A stretch of DNA of 44,663 bases. It comes from Mycobacterium sp. (lineage in GTDB: Bacteria; Actinomycetota; Actinomycetes; Mycobacteriales; Mycobacteriaceae). Made by a program: the position numbers and the translations under genes. Of this stretch, positions 17,571 through 25,458 are shown piece after piece (position 1 is the first letter of the stretch; every line of letters begins with the position of its first letter). Location: assembly GCA_025966225.1 (NCBI GenBank), contig JAOPVI010000070.1:1-44663 (forward strand). The letters are read 5' to 3'. The notes beneath the pieces were generated by a model that was given only the letters and a program-made list of their open reading frames with translations, had not been told where the DNA came from and made no database searches.

Positions 17571-18980
17571 ATGACCGCCGAAACCACCGCCGCACCCACC
17601 TCCGCCCCCTCCGCCGTCGACATCCCGGCCGTCGTCGCCCGGCTGCGCAAGACCTTCGCGACCGGCCGCACCCGCGACGTCGGATGGCGCAAGCAGCAGC
17701 TGCTGGCGCTGGAGAAGATGGTCACCGAGAACGAGCCCGCCATCGCGGCCGCGCTCGAGCAGGATCTGGGCCGCAAGCCGTTTGAGGCCTGGTTGGCCGA
17801 TATCGCCAGCACCGCGGGTGAAGCCGCCGATGCCGCCAAGAACGTCGGCAAGTGGACCAAGCGCAAGCACCGGCTGCTGGAGAAGGCGCAGCTGCCAGGT
17901 CGCGCCTGGATCGAGTACGAGCCGTTCGGCACGGTGCTCGTCATCGGGGCGTGGAACTTCCCATTCGCGTTGACGCTCGGACCCGCCGTCGGCGCGCTCG
18001 CCGCAGGAAACACCGTCGTGCTCAAGCCGTCCGAGGTGTCCCCGGCGTCGTCGGCGCTGATGGCCGAGTTGGTGCCCAAGTACCTGGACAACGATGCGGT
18101 CGCCGTGGTCGAGGGTGACGGGGCGGTCAGCCAGGAGCTCATCGCGCAGGGCTTCGACAAGCTGTGCTTCACCGGCGGCACCGAGATCGGTCGCAGGGTC
18201 TACGAGGGCGCGGCGAAGCACCTGACCCCGGTCACTCTCGAGTTGGGTGGCAAGAGCCCGGTCATCGTGGCCGCGGACGCCGACATCGCCGTCGCCGCCA
18301 AGCGCATCGCCTGGACCAAGCTGATCAACTCCGGCCAGATCTGCATCGCGCCGGATTACGTGCTGGCGGACGCCAAGATCCGCGACGAACTCGTCACCAA
18401 GATCGGGGAGGCCGTCGCAACCTTCGAGGCAGGCAACTTGGGCGGCAAGCGCATCGTCAACGAACGTCACTTCGGACGGCTGACCTCGGCGCTGGCCGCC
18501 ACCAAGGGCAGCGTCGCAATCGGTGGCGGCTCAGATGCGACGGCCATCGAGATCCAGCCGACTGTCGTCGTCGACCCCGCCGTAGACGAGCCGTTGATGA
18601 CCGACGAGATCTTCGGGCCGATCCTACCGATCGTCACCGTTCAATCGCTGGACGAGGCAATCGATTTCGTGAACTCGCGGCCCAAGCCGTTGGCCGCCTA
18701 CCTGTTCACCAAGTCCAAGGCCGTCCGCGAACGGGTCATCAAGGAGGTGTCGGCTGGCGGCATGCTGGTCAACCACCTGCTGTTCCAGTTCTCGACCGCC
18801 AAGCTGCCGTTCGGCGGCGTGGGACCGTCGGGGATGGGCGCCTACCACGGTAGGTTCGGCTTCGAGGAGTTCAGCCACCGCAAGTCGGTGCTGACCAAGC
18901 CCACCCGACCCGACTTAACTGCCATGATCTACCCGCCGTATACAGAGAAGGCGTGGAAGCTGGCGCGCAAGCTCTTCTAA
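17571..18980 (+). CDS. NAD(P)-dependent aldehyde dehydrogenase (Rv0147-like)
   Basis: The 469-aa product is a class 3-like aldehyde dehydrogenase. The catalytic residues are Glu224 (TLELGGKSP) and Cys258 (NSGQICIAPDY), with the Rossmann region GAWNFPFALTLGP (about 127-139), TGGTEIGRRV and the late EIFGPILPI motif. The C-terminal hydrophobic SFG-like stretch and GGMLVNHLLFQF are as in fatty aldehyde dehydrogenases, so long-chain or aromatic aldehydes are plausible substrates. The ATG at 17571 follows GGAAGG; the open frame reaches a GTG at 17511 but lacks family similarity there. It corresponds to Rv0147 in the conserved gene order. Confidence 0.93.
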   Translation: MTAETTAAPTSAPSAVDIPAVVARLRKTFATGRTRDVGWRKQQLLALEKMVTENEPAIAAALEQDLGRKPFEAWLADIASTAGEAADAAKNVGKWTKRKHRLLEKAQLPGRAWIEYEPFGTVLVIGAWNFPFALTLGPAVGALAAGNTVVLKPSEVSPASSALMAELVPKYLDNDAVAVVEGDGAVSQELIAQGFDKLCFTGGTEIGRRVYEGAAKHLTPVTLELGGKSPVIVAADADIAVAAKRIAWTKLINSGQICIAPDYVLADAKIRDELVTKIGEAVATFEAGNLGGKRIVNERHFGRLTSALAATKGSVAIGGGSDATAIEIQPTVVVDPAVDEPLMTDEIFGPILPIVTVQSLDEAIDFVNSRPKPLAAYLFTKSKAVRERVIKEVSAGGMLVNHLLFQFSTAKLPFGGVGPSGMGAYHGRFGFEEFSHRKSVLTKPTRPDLTAMIYPPYTEKAWKLARKLF

Positions 18981-19067
18981 GCGTCGGAGAGCAGGAGCGC
19001 AGCGACCCGGGAGTGTCCCGGTAGCTCGTCAACGTCGAACTGGATCATTTTTAGCGAAAGGAACTTC

Positions 19068-19931
19068 ATGCCCGGAGTGCAGGATCGCGTCATCGTCGTC
19101 ACCGGAGCCGGTGGTGGGCTCGGACGTGAATACGCCCTGACCCTCGCCCGCGAGGGCGCCAGCGTCGTGGTCAACGACCTCGGTGGAGCCCGCGACGGCT
19201 CCGGCGCCGGACACAACATGGCCGATCAGGTCGTCGACGAGATCAAGGCGGCCGGGGGCCGCGCCGTCGCCAATTACGACAGCGTCGCCGAGACCGAGGG
19301 CGCCGAGAACATCATCAAGACGGCCGTCGACGAGTTCGGCAAGGTCGACGGCGTGGTGAGCAACGCGGGCATCCTGCGCGACGGCACGTTCCACAAGATG
19401 GCGTTCGAGGCCTGGGACGCCGTGCTCAAGGTCCACCTCTACGGCGGGTACAACGTGCTGCGGGCCGCGTGGCCGCACTTCCGCGAGCAGAGCTTCGGCC
19501 GTGTGGTGGTCGCCACCTCGACCAGTGGGCTGTTCGGCAACTTCGGTCAGGCCAACTACGGCGCGGCGAAGCTGGGTCTGGTCGGGTTGATCAACACGCT
19601 GGCCCAGGAAGGCGCCAAGTACAACATCAAGGCCAACGCCGTCGCGCCCATCGCCGCGACGCGCATGACGCAGGACATCCTGCCGCCCGAGGTCTTCGAG
19701 AAGCTGACGCCCGAGTACGTCGCGCCGGTGGTGGCCTACCTCTGCACCGAGGAACTGCCCGATACCGACTCGATCTTCATCGTCGGCGGAGGCAAGGTGC
19801 AGCGCACGGCGCTGTTCCAGAACGACGGCGTGACGTTCGCTCACGTGCCGTCGGTCGACGACGTCGCCGCCAAGTGGGGTGAGATCACCGATCTGTCCGC
19901 GGCGCAGTCGGCCAGCTTCAAGCTCGGCTGA
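19068..19931 (+). CDS. Short-chain dehydrogenase/reductase (Rv0148-like)
   Basis: The 287-aa product is a classical SDR close to the hydroxyacyl-CoA dehydrogenase domain of peroxisomal multifunctional enzyme 2 (HSD17B4). It shows the cofactor motif TGAGGGLGR (12-20), NDLGGARDGSG, the NAG motif SNAGILRD and catalytic Tyr164-x-x-x-Lys168 (NYGAAK). The likely reaction is NAD-dependent oxidation of a 3-hydroxyacyl-CoA. AAAGGA precedes the ATG. It sits 87 bp after the ALDH and 7 bp before the quinone oxidoreductase, as Rv0148 does between Rv0147 and Rv0149. Confidence 0.93.
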   Translation: MPGVQDRVIVVTGAGGGLGREYALTLAREGASVVVNDLGGARDGSGAGHNMADQVVDEIKAAGGRAVANYDSVAETEGAENIIKTAVDEFGKVDGVVSNAGILRDGTFHKMAFEAWDAVLKVHLYGGYNVLRAAWPHFREQSFGRVVVATSTSGLFGNFGQANYGAAKLGLVGLINTLAQEGAKYNIKANAVAPIAATRMTQDILPPEVFEKLTPEYVAPVVAYLCTEELPDTDSIFIVGGGKVQRTALFQNDGVTFAHVPSVDDVAAKWGEITDLSAAQSASFKLG

Positions 19932-19938
19932 TTTTCCG

Positions 19939-20904
19939 GTGAAGGCGCTTGTCGCGCAAGAGCTTTCCGGACCGGCTGGGTTGGTCTACACCGACGTCGA
20001 CGAAGTCTCGGGCGACGGCATGGTCGTCATCGACGTCGGTGCGGCCGGGGTCTGCTTCCCCGACTTGCTGCTGATCCGCGGCGAGTATCAACTCAAGCTC
20101 GATCCGCCGTTCGTCCCTGGAACCGAGGTCGCGGGGGTGGTACGGTCTGCGCCCGCTGATTCGGGGTTCGCGGTAGGGCAGCGGGTCTCGGGGTTGGCGA
20201 TGCTCGGCGGCTGGGCCGAGCGGGTGGCCCTGCCCGCCGACAGCGTGATGCCCACTCCCGACGGCGTTGACGACGGCGCAGCGGTATGTCTGCTCGGCAA
20301 CTACTACACGATGTACTTCGGGTTGGCGCGCCGCGCTGCGCTCCTGCCCGGCGAGACTGTGCTGGTACTCGGCTCGGCAGGCGGCGTGGGCACCGCGGCC
20401 ATTCAGATCGCAAAGGCGATGGGCGCCACGGTGATCGCGATGGTGCACCGGACCGGCGCCACCGAGTTCGTCGAATCATTGGGCGCCGACGTGGTGCTAC
20501 CGCTGACGGACGGCTGGGCTCAGGCCGTTCGTGAGCACACCGGAGGCCGTGGCGTGGACGTCGTCGTCGACCCGATCGGTGGGGATGCCTTCGACGACGC
20601 GATCCGGGTGCTTGCGACCGAAGGTCGGTTGTTGGTGCTGGGGTTCGCGTCGGGAGGCGGGATTCCGACGGTCAAGGTGAATCGGCTGCTGCTGCGCAAC
20701 GTCAGCGTGGTCGGCGTCGGATTGGGCGAGTTCATCAACCGCACGCCCGGCGCGCAGGCCGAATTCGGCATCGGGTTGGGCAAGCTCGTCGATGCGGGGC
20801 TTCGGCCGCCGCCGCCCGTGCGCTACCCGTTGTCCGGGGGACGCGCCGCGCTGGAGAGCTTGGCCAACGGTGGCGTGCTCGGCAAGGTCGTGCTCGAACC
20901 ATAG
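19939..20904 (+). CDS. Zinc-independent NADPH:quinone oxidoreductase (MDR family, Rv0149-like)
   Basis: The 321-aa product is a medium-chain dehydrogenase/reductase. It has an N-terminal GroES-like part (VVIDVGAAGVCFPDLLLIRGEYQ) and the Rossmann motif VLGSAGGVGTAAIQIAK (about 144-160), and lacks the catalytic zinc ligands. VDVVVDPIGGDAFDDA is typical of the quinone oxidoreductase/crotonyl-reductase branch. It likely reduces a quinone or enone with NADPH. The start GTG at 19939 gives MKALV, the normal family start, only 7 nt after the SDR stop, so translational coupling is likely. Substrate is unknown. Confidence 0.9.
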   Translation: MKALVAQELSGPAGLVYTDVDEVSGDGMVVIDVGAAGVCFPDLLLIRGEYQLKLDPPFVPGTEVAGVVRSAPADSGFAVGQRVSGLAMLGGWAERVALPADSVMPTPDGVDDGAAVCLLGNYYTMYFGLARRAALLPGETVLVLGSAGGVGTAAIQIAKAMGATVIAMVHRTGATEFVESLGADVVLPLTDGWAQAVREHTGGRGVDVVVDPIGGDAFDDAIRVLATEGRLLVLGFASGGGIPTVKVNRLLLRNVSVVGVGLGEFINRTPGAQAEFGIGLGKLVDAGLRPPPPVRYPLSGGRAALESLANGGVLGKVVLEP

Positions 20905-21276
20905 GGCCGCAGCTGGGCCTCCAATTGGTTGGCTTCCGTAACGAATTTGCCCGTATATCGCTCAGCCAAGCCATTTTCGTTTCGGTTCGACCGGAGAAAC
21001 GGCTCCGTGAACACGGTCCTGCGGCTCGCTGCCAACTTGAGGGTCAGCCCTGTGATGTGCGTCACATGCCTCCTACCAGTAGGGATGTATCGGAATGCCA
21101 ATATATTACGGTCTGTATATGTTGTGCAAAACATCCCGATAGTATGTAATGAGTTGGTCCAGGGAGTGGCAGCCTGGTATCTAGCAAATACCGAAATCTG
21201 CGCTACCCGGCGGACGACGGCAGCCGAGAGCCGGGACGCCTCGTACCTGTTCACTCGATCTAGACAGCGGTAGGGC
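20905..21276. other. 372-bp AT-richer intergenic region
   Basis: The interval is visibly richer in A and T than its neighbours, with stretches such as CCAATATATTACGG and CTGTATATGTTG. It holds a CCAATTGGTTGG element (20921-20932), a perfect CRP-type palindrome (21051-21066) and possible -10 boxes TATATT (21102-21107) and TATATG (21116-21121). GGGATGT (about 21082) can pair with ACATCCC (about 21129), and TATCGG with CCGATA, as overlapping alternatives. Open frames on both strands show no family pattern, so I call no gene here. Confidence 0.6.
21051..21066. promoter_or_regulatory. CRP/Rv3676-type binding site
   Basis: TGTGATGTGCGTCACA is a perfect match to TGTGA-N6-TCACA, the consensus of the enteric cAMP receptor protein and, as known, also of mycobacterial Crp (Rv3676). 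It is about 210 bp upstream of the flavoprotein gene, and its centre is about 55 bp upstream of the start expected from the TATATT box. Confidence 0.6.
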
Positions 21277-22122
21277 ATGCGAACGACAGACGAACTCGAA
21301 TGGGATCTAGCAGTTGACTTCGTATGTGTTGGCGCAGGAGCAGGCGGATTGGCCGCCGCGATCGTCGCCGTGGACGCCGGCGCGAGTGCCTTCGTCGCGA
21401 GCTTCGGTCGACCACTCGACGGGATAGCTCGCAGCCGTTTGGATCGCACGTTGGGGATCGAAGTCGCTGACCGGGAGACCACCGGGTACCTGACATCGTT
21501 GACCGAGGACCTCGAGCCGAGCGAGTCCGACGACGATGTGCCCGTGCTGGTTGCGGGCGATCTGATACCCGTGTCCACGAAGAAGCCTGGCAAGAAGGAC
21601 CAAGTCCCGCCGTTCTTCGGCGGACGCCTTGGCGACTGGGCAGCAGAGTGCGTCGCATCCCCCTTCGGGGTCGTCTACAGCCGGGTGATCACCGACGCTA
21701 CGGCTCCGAGGAGGTCACGGTCCGGCGCCATGGTCGAGGTGGCGCGCATCGGCTCACTCGAACTGGACCCCGACGCACCCGCTCCGACACTCGACCGATG
21801 GCTGTCGTCCGCGGCGAGTGATCGGGGCATCGACGTGCACGACGAGATTCGGTTGCAGCGCCTGGTGTTCGAGGACGGACAGGTCGCCGGTGCGGTATTC
21901 GACACCCCGACCGCCACCCTGGCCGTACAGGCGACACACGGCGTGATGTTGGCTTGCGACGCCGATGGCACGAACATCGCGACACCCGTGGTCTCGTCGG
22001 TGCCTGCGCCGACGACCGCGGAAGTGTGCCTGGTCCGCGAGCCCCTCAGCCGTTTCAGCCGGATAGAACTGCACGTCAACGAATCGAGCGTGCGATCCCG
22101 CGTCAGCGCACGGCGTAGGTAG
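21277..22122 (+). CDS. Short FAD-binding flavoprotein-like protein
   Basis: The 281-aa product begins with a dinucleotide-binding fold: VDFVCVGAGAGGLAAAIVAVDAGA (about residues 14-37) has GxGxGG and the downstream small residues of the FAD-dependent fumarate reductase/3-ketosteroid dehydrogenase group. The remainder does not contain recognisable catalytic motifs, and the protein is about half the usual 480-560 residues. A segment DRWLSSAASDRGIDVHDEIRLQRLVFEDGQVAGAVF resembles the second FAD contact strand of that superfamily. It is probably a degenerate or specialised flavoprotein. It precedes the dehalogenase-like gene by 41 bp on the same strand. Confidence 0.65.
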   Translation: MRTTDELEWDLAVDFVCVGAGAGGLAAAIVAVDAGASAFVASFGRPLDGIARSRLDRTLGIEVADRETTGYLTSLTEDLEPSESDDDVPVLVAGDLIPVSTKKPGKKDQVPPFFGGRLGDWAAECVASPFGVVYSRVITDATAPRRSRSGAMVEVARIGSLELDPDAPAPTLDRWLSSAASDRGIDVHDEIRLQRLVFEDGQVAGAVFDTPTATLAVQATHGVMLACDADGTNIATPVVSSVPAPTTAEVCLVREPLSRFSRIELHVNESSVRSRVSARRR

Positions 22123-22163
22123 CCGTCCGCACGGACGAGTCGTGCTGTGACATTCTTTGCAAG

Positions 22164-22886
22164 ATGACCGGATTGAATCGTCCGCAGGCATTGGCCTTCG
22201 ACGTCTTCGGAACCGTGGTCGACTGGCGCAGCAGCATCATCGGTGAACTCGAGATGTTCGGGGAGCACCATGGACTGGCCGAGGATTGGGCGACGTTCGC
22301 CGACGACTGGCGGGCCGGTTATCCGGCGGCGATGGATCGGGTCCGCAATGGCGAGCTTCCGTGGTTGAACGTCGACACGCTGCATCGCCTGATCCTCGAC
22401 GAACTGCTCGATCGAGCCGGAATCGAACCCCTGCCCGACGACGACGTCGACGAGCTCAACCGGGCGTGGCACCGGCTCGATCCGTGGCCGGACTCGGTCG
22501 AAGGGCTCACGCGCCTGAAGCGGCGATTCGTGATCACGACGCTGTCGAACGGGAACCTGTCCCTGCTGACCAACATGGCCAAGCGGGCCGGACTGCCGTG
22601 GGACTGCGTGATCTCCGCCGAGCTGTTTCACCACTACAAACCGGATGCCGAGGCTTACCTCGGATGCGCGGAACTGCTCGACGTCGCGCCTGAGGAGCTC
22701 ATGCTGGTTGCGGCGCATCCCAGCGACCTGCGGGCGGCGCGGGACGCGGGCCTGATGACCGCGTTCGTCGCCCGGCCACTCGAACGTGGGCCTGGCCGCC
22801 GGCTGCCGAGGGTGGAAGACGGCGAATTCGACTTCACCGCAGGCGACTTCCTTGACCTTGCGCGGCAACTCGACCCACCCCAATAG
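22164..22886 (+). CDS. Type II haloacid dehalogenase-like hydrolase
   Basis: The 240-aa product is a HAD-superfamily protein of the 2-haloacid dehalogenase type. It shows nucleophile Asp13 in LAFDVFGTVVDWR, Ser/Asn of motif II in TTLSNGN, Lys of motif III in HHYKPDAEAY and a motif IV variant VAAHPSDLRAAR. Family members hydrolyse 2-haloacids or phosphate esters; motif IV here carries AAHPSDL, close to the VAAH-type motif of dehalogenases. The true substrate is not determinable. It lies 10 bp upstream of the DUF456 gene, so the two are probably co-transcribed. Confidence 0.88.
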   Translation: MTGLNRPQALAFDVFGTVVDWRSSIIGELEMFGEHHGLAEDWATFADDWRAGYPAAMDRVRNGELPWLNVDTLHRLILDELLDRAGIEPLPDDDVDELNRAWHRLDPWPDSVEGLTRLKRRFVITTLSNGNLSLLTNMAKRAGLPWDCVISAELFHHYKPDAEAYLGCAELLDVAPEELMLVAAHPSDLRAARDAGLMTAFVARPLERGPGRRLPRVEDGEFDFTAGDFLDLARQLDPPQ

Positions 22887-22896
22887 GCTCGGAAGC

Positions 22897-23379
22897 ATGA
22901 GCACCGTCGGGATCGTCGGAGTTGCGGTGGCGATCGCCGTCGGCCTGATCGGCATTCTGGTGCCGCTGGTGCCCGGCAGCATTCTGGTGCTCGGGGCCAT
23001 CGCGGTGTGGGCGTTCTTCGAGCGGACGACGGTGGCGTGGGTGACGCTCGGTATCGCCGTGGTGATTCTCGGGGCGGCACTGCTGGTGAAGTATCTGTGG
23101 CCGATGAAGCGGATGCGCACTGCGGACGTCGGCACGTGGAGCCTGCTGGCGGGCGCGGTGCTCGGCATCATCGGATTCTTCGTCGTCCCGGTGGTCGGGC
23201 TGGTCCTGGGTTTCGTGCTCGGCGTCTATCTGGCCGAACTGGCGCTGAGGCGCGACCACCGGTTGGCATGGGCCTCGACGGTGCACGCGATCAAGGGCGT
23301 CGCACTGTCGGTCGGAGTCGAGCTCGCGGGCGCGCTGCTTGCGACGATGGTCTGGGTGGTCGCGGTGTTGGCTTCCTAG
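22897..23379 (+). CDS. DUF456 family membrane protein
   Basis: The 160-aa product is almost entirely hydrophobic, with about four to five helices (for example VGIVGVAVAIAVGLIGILVP, LGIIGFFVVPVVGLVLGFVL and a last one at 140-158). The VPLVPGS turn and the glycine-rich second helix pair fit the DUF456 family of small membrane proteins of unknown function. ATG at 22897 is 10 bp after the dehalogenase-like gene. Its stop TAG overlaps the stop of the opposing cutinase gene within the tetranucleotide CTAG. Confidence 0.82.
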   Translation: MSTVGIVGVAVAIAVGLIGILVPLVPGSILVLGAIAVWAFFERTTVAWVTLGIAVVILGAALLVKYLWPMKRMRTADVGTWSLLAGAVLGIIGFFVVPVVGLVLGFVLGVYLAELALRRDHRLAWASTVHAIKGVALSVGVELAGALLATMVWVVAVLAS

Positions 23380-24098
23380 AGCCGACCAGCCGCGAAACTA
23401 GCCGCTTGCGCCGCCATGCCGTTCGCGACGTAGGAACCGTGTGCAGCGGTTGGCGGCCCAGGGGGCGCGCCATTGCAGATGGTGTCGCCCTGAGCGCACA
23501 ACTCGGTGGTCTTCGGAACGTACAGCGGGCCGATGGCGATCACCGGTGCGCCCGAGTCGCTCAGAAACCGAGTCGAGGGCGTGCCGAACAGTGCCACTGC
23601 GGCCACGTGGTTGGCCACCTCGGGCGGCATCGGCGGGGGAACCATGAAGGCGGGCACTCCCACGGGCACATCCGCCGACGTGACGAAACCCGCCACGGCC
23701 GCGCCCTGCGAAAATCCACCGAGCACGATGCGCGTGTTCGGGCAGTCGGAGGCCGTCGCCTCGATGCGGTTGGTGGCATCCCTGATGCCGTCGATCACCG
23801 TCAAGGCGAACTGCATGGTGTCGGAGAAGTCGGCGGCGGCGGCGTAGTTCACGGGGTAGACGTCGACGGACTTGGTTCCGGTCTTGGCCTGCAACGCGTC
23901 GACAAAACCCTGCCCGATCCCGCCGACACCAGGGGCTTCGCCCGTGCCACGGGCGAACACCACCTGCACGTCGGGGCACGCCTGCGCAAGCGCGCGCGGG
24001 GCCGTCACCGCGCAACCCGTGAGCAGGATCGCCGCGACCAGGGCGGAGAGCCTGCCGGGCGGCGGCATGCGTCGGGCGTACACGGTATCGAACTTCAT
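23376..24098 (-). CDS. Cutinase-like serine esterase, possible lipoprotein
   Basis: The 240-aa product is a mycobacterial cutinase-like protein. The triad is Ser130 (GGFSQGAA), Asp205 (QGDTIC) and His220 (AAHGSYV), with paired cysteines (ACPD near 41 and DCPN near 118). These secreted alpha/beta hydrolases act on lipid esters. The start MKFDTV at 24098 follows GAGGAAA. The signal region has both a lipobox-like LLTGC (Cys29) and an ALA-Q cleavage site just before the mature ACPD, so it may be lipid-anchored or freely secreted. It faces the EthD-like gene and overlaps the DUF456 stop. Confidence 0.9.
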   Translation of the reverse strand: MKFDTVYARRMPPPGRLSALVAAILLTGCAVTAPRALAQACPDVQVVFARGTGEAPGVGGIGQGFVDALQAKTGTKSVDVYPVNYAAAADFSDTMQFALTVIDGIRDATNRIEATASDCPNTRIVLGGFSQGAAVAGFVTSADVPVGVPAFMVPPPMPPEVANHVAAVALFGTPSTRFLSDSGAPVIAIGPLYVPKTTELCAQGDTICNGAPPGPPTAAHGSYVANGMAAQAASFAAGRL

Positions 24099-24150
24099 GT
24101 CGGTTTCCTCACGCGCGCAAGATGATTCCGCCGATGCTACCCATGAAAAC

Positions 24151-24165
24151 CGGATGAGACATCCG
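24151..24165. promoter_or_regulatory. Small palindrome in the cutinase/EthD divergent interval
   Basis: CGGATG-AGA-CATCCG is a perfect 6-3-6 inverted repeat located 53 bp upstream of the cutinase start and 155 bp upstream of the EthD-like gene. It may be an operator or an mRNA stem; nothing further supports a role. Confidence 0.3.
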
Positions 24166-24319
24166 TCAGAGCTCCGCAGGCGGCTGTGTGATGGCATACC
24201 CGCGATGCCGCCGCTGCTAACCAACGATTCGATGCCACCACCAGATTCACAGTTTCACAGGAAACGTACTCGGGTACCCCGAAAATCGTCAACGGCGGCT
24301 AGCGACCATAATCAACCGC

Positions 24320-24646
24320 ATGCCTGAAACCAAGCTCACCGTCATCTACGACAACCCCACCGACCCGGACGCCTTCGAAAGCGCTTACGAAGCAGAGCAA
24401 TTGGAGGCCGCCCGCAAGATTCCCGGTTACCTCCGGTTCGAGACGTCGAAGGTATGGCCCAAGGAGGACGGCTCACCGACCCCGGCATACCGGATGATCG
24501 ACCTCTACTACCCGGACTACGACGCCGCCGTTCTGGCCGTGTCTACACCGGAGGCGGGTGCGTTCTTCCAGGCGATGGGTCGGTTGTCTACGGGCGGCGT
24601 CCGCGTGTTGATGTCCGACGTCGAGGTGCCCCAACGGGCCCGCTAA
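24320..24646 (+). CDS. EthD domain-containing protein
   Basis: The 108-aa product resembles the EthD/dimeric alpha-beta barrel family. VIYDNPTDPDAFESAYEAEQ is the usual first strand and helix, followed by PGYLRFETSKVW and a C-terminal helix with EAGAFFQAMGRL. EthD was first found with the ethyl tert-butyl ether-degrading P450; most members are small single-domain proteins of unknown activity. It is transcribed toward ptpB, and the two stop codons overlap (CTAA at 24643-24646). Confidence 0.8.
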   Translation: MPETKLTVIYDNPTDPDAFESAYEAEQLEAARKIPGYLRFETSKVWPKEDGSPTPAYRMIDLYYPDYDAAVLAVSTPEAGAFFQAMGRLSTGGVRVLMSDVEVPQRAR

Positions 24647-25458
24647 CCGAGCAGGTTGGACCGCAGCCGCGACACCTGATCGGCCGTCACGCCGAGCGCC
24701 TCGAGATAGTTGGCAGGCGAGCCGTACTCCTCGTCGATGGTCCGCCACGCCGCGTCCAGGTACTCGTCGCGCACCCCGAGCACCTCGTCGTTCAGCTGCG
24801 CCTCTGCGAACGTGACGATCTCGTCGGTCGGCGTTTTGACGGAGCGGTTGCGGATCGACTCGAGGATGCGCTCCCGCAGCTGAGGCACCGCGTCGTTGCT
24901 CCGCAGGAAGTCGGACACGATCGCGTCGCGATCCACGCCAACCGTGTCGAGCACCAACGCAACCGTGAATCCGGTGCGGTCCTTGCCCGCGAAGCAGTGG
25001 GTGATGACGGGTCGACCATCGGCCAGCAGCGAGATCACTTCGCGCACGGCAAGATGCGCGCCGGGAAGCGCCGGGAAGCGCAGGTACTCCTCGGTCATGA
25101 AGCGCGCCGCGGCCACCGCGACGCCCTCGTCGCCCGGCTTCTCGGTCATCATCTTCTCGAAGGCGCTCTCGTGCGGCGCCTCAGCCTGGTTGGCCTGGCT
25201 GGACGACAGTTCGTGGAACGGCAAGTGGTGAACCTCGACCCCTTCGGGCACCAGCCCCGGTCCGCGCCGTTCGAGCTCGCGCAACGAGCGAAGGTCGGCG
25301 ACGTCGGTGATGCCGAGGCTCGACAGCGCTGCGCGGCCGTCGTCGTCGAGTCCGCTCAGTTCACTGGACCGGAAGAACCGGCCGGGGCGGATGCCCGTCT
25401 CCTCCGCGACGTCGCGAAAGTTCCACGCACCAGCCAGTTCCCCGCCGCTCGAGCGCAC
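24643..25458 (-). CDS. ptpB: Protein tyrosine/lipid phosphatase PtpB
   Basis: The 271-aa product carries the signature loop HCFAGKDRTG with catalytic Cys155, identical to the P-loop of M. tuberculosis PtpB (Rv0153c). N-terminal NFRDVAEE and RSSELSGLD are also typical, as is a lid-like insert near 85-125. PtpB is a triple-specificity phosphatase acting on phosphotyrosine, phosphoserine/threonine and phosphoinositides; in M. tuberculosis it is secreted into host cells. No signal peptide is visible here, as in the known protein. The GTG start overlaps the fadE2 stop (TAGTG), implying translational coupling. Confidence 0.93.
   Translation of the reverse strand: MRSSGGELAGAWNFRDVAEETGIRPGRFFRSSELSGLDDDGRAALSSLGITDVADLRSLRELERRGPGLVPEGVEVHHLPFHELSSSQANQAEAPHESAFEKMMTEKPGDEGVAVAAARFMTEEYLRFPALPGAHLAVREVISLLADGRPVITHCFAGKDRTGFTVALVLDTVGVDRDAIVSDFLRSNDAVPQLRERILESIRNRSVKTPTDEIVTFAEAQLNDEVLGVRDEYLDAAWRTIDEEYGSPANYLEALGVTADQVSRLRSNLLG

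Noticed and set aside
20823..21593. Open frames across the AT-richer gap on both strands (plus 20929-21273, minus 20823-21593)
   Set aside because: No family motif, no good ribosome site, and the minus frame overlaps the quinone reductase end and flavoprotein start; regulatory DNA is a better reading.
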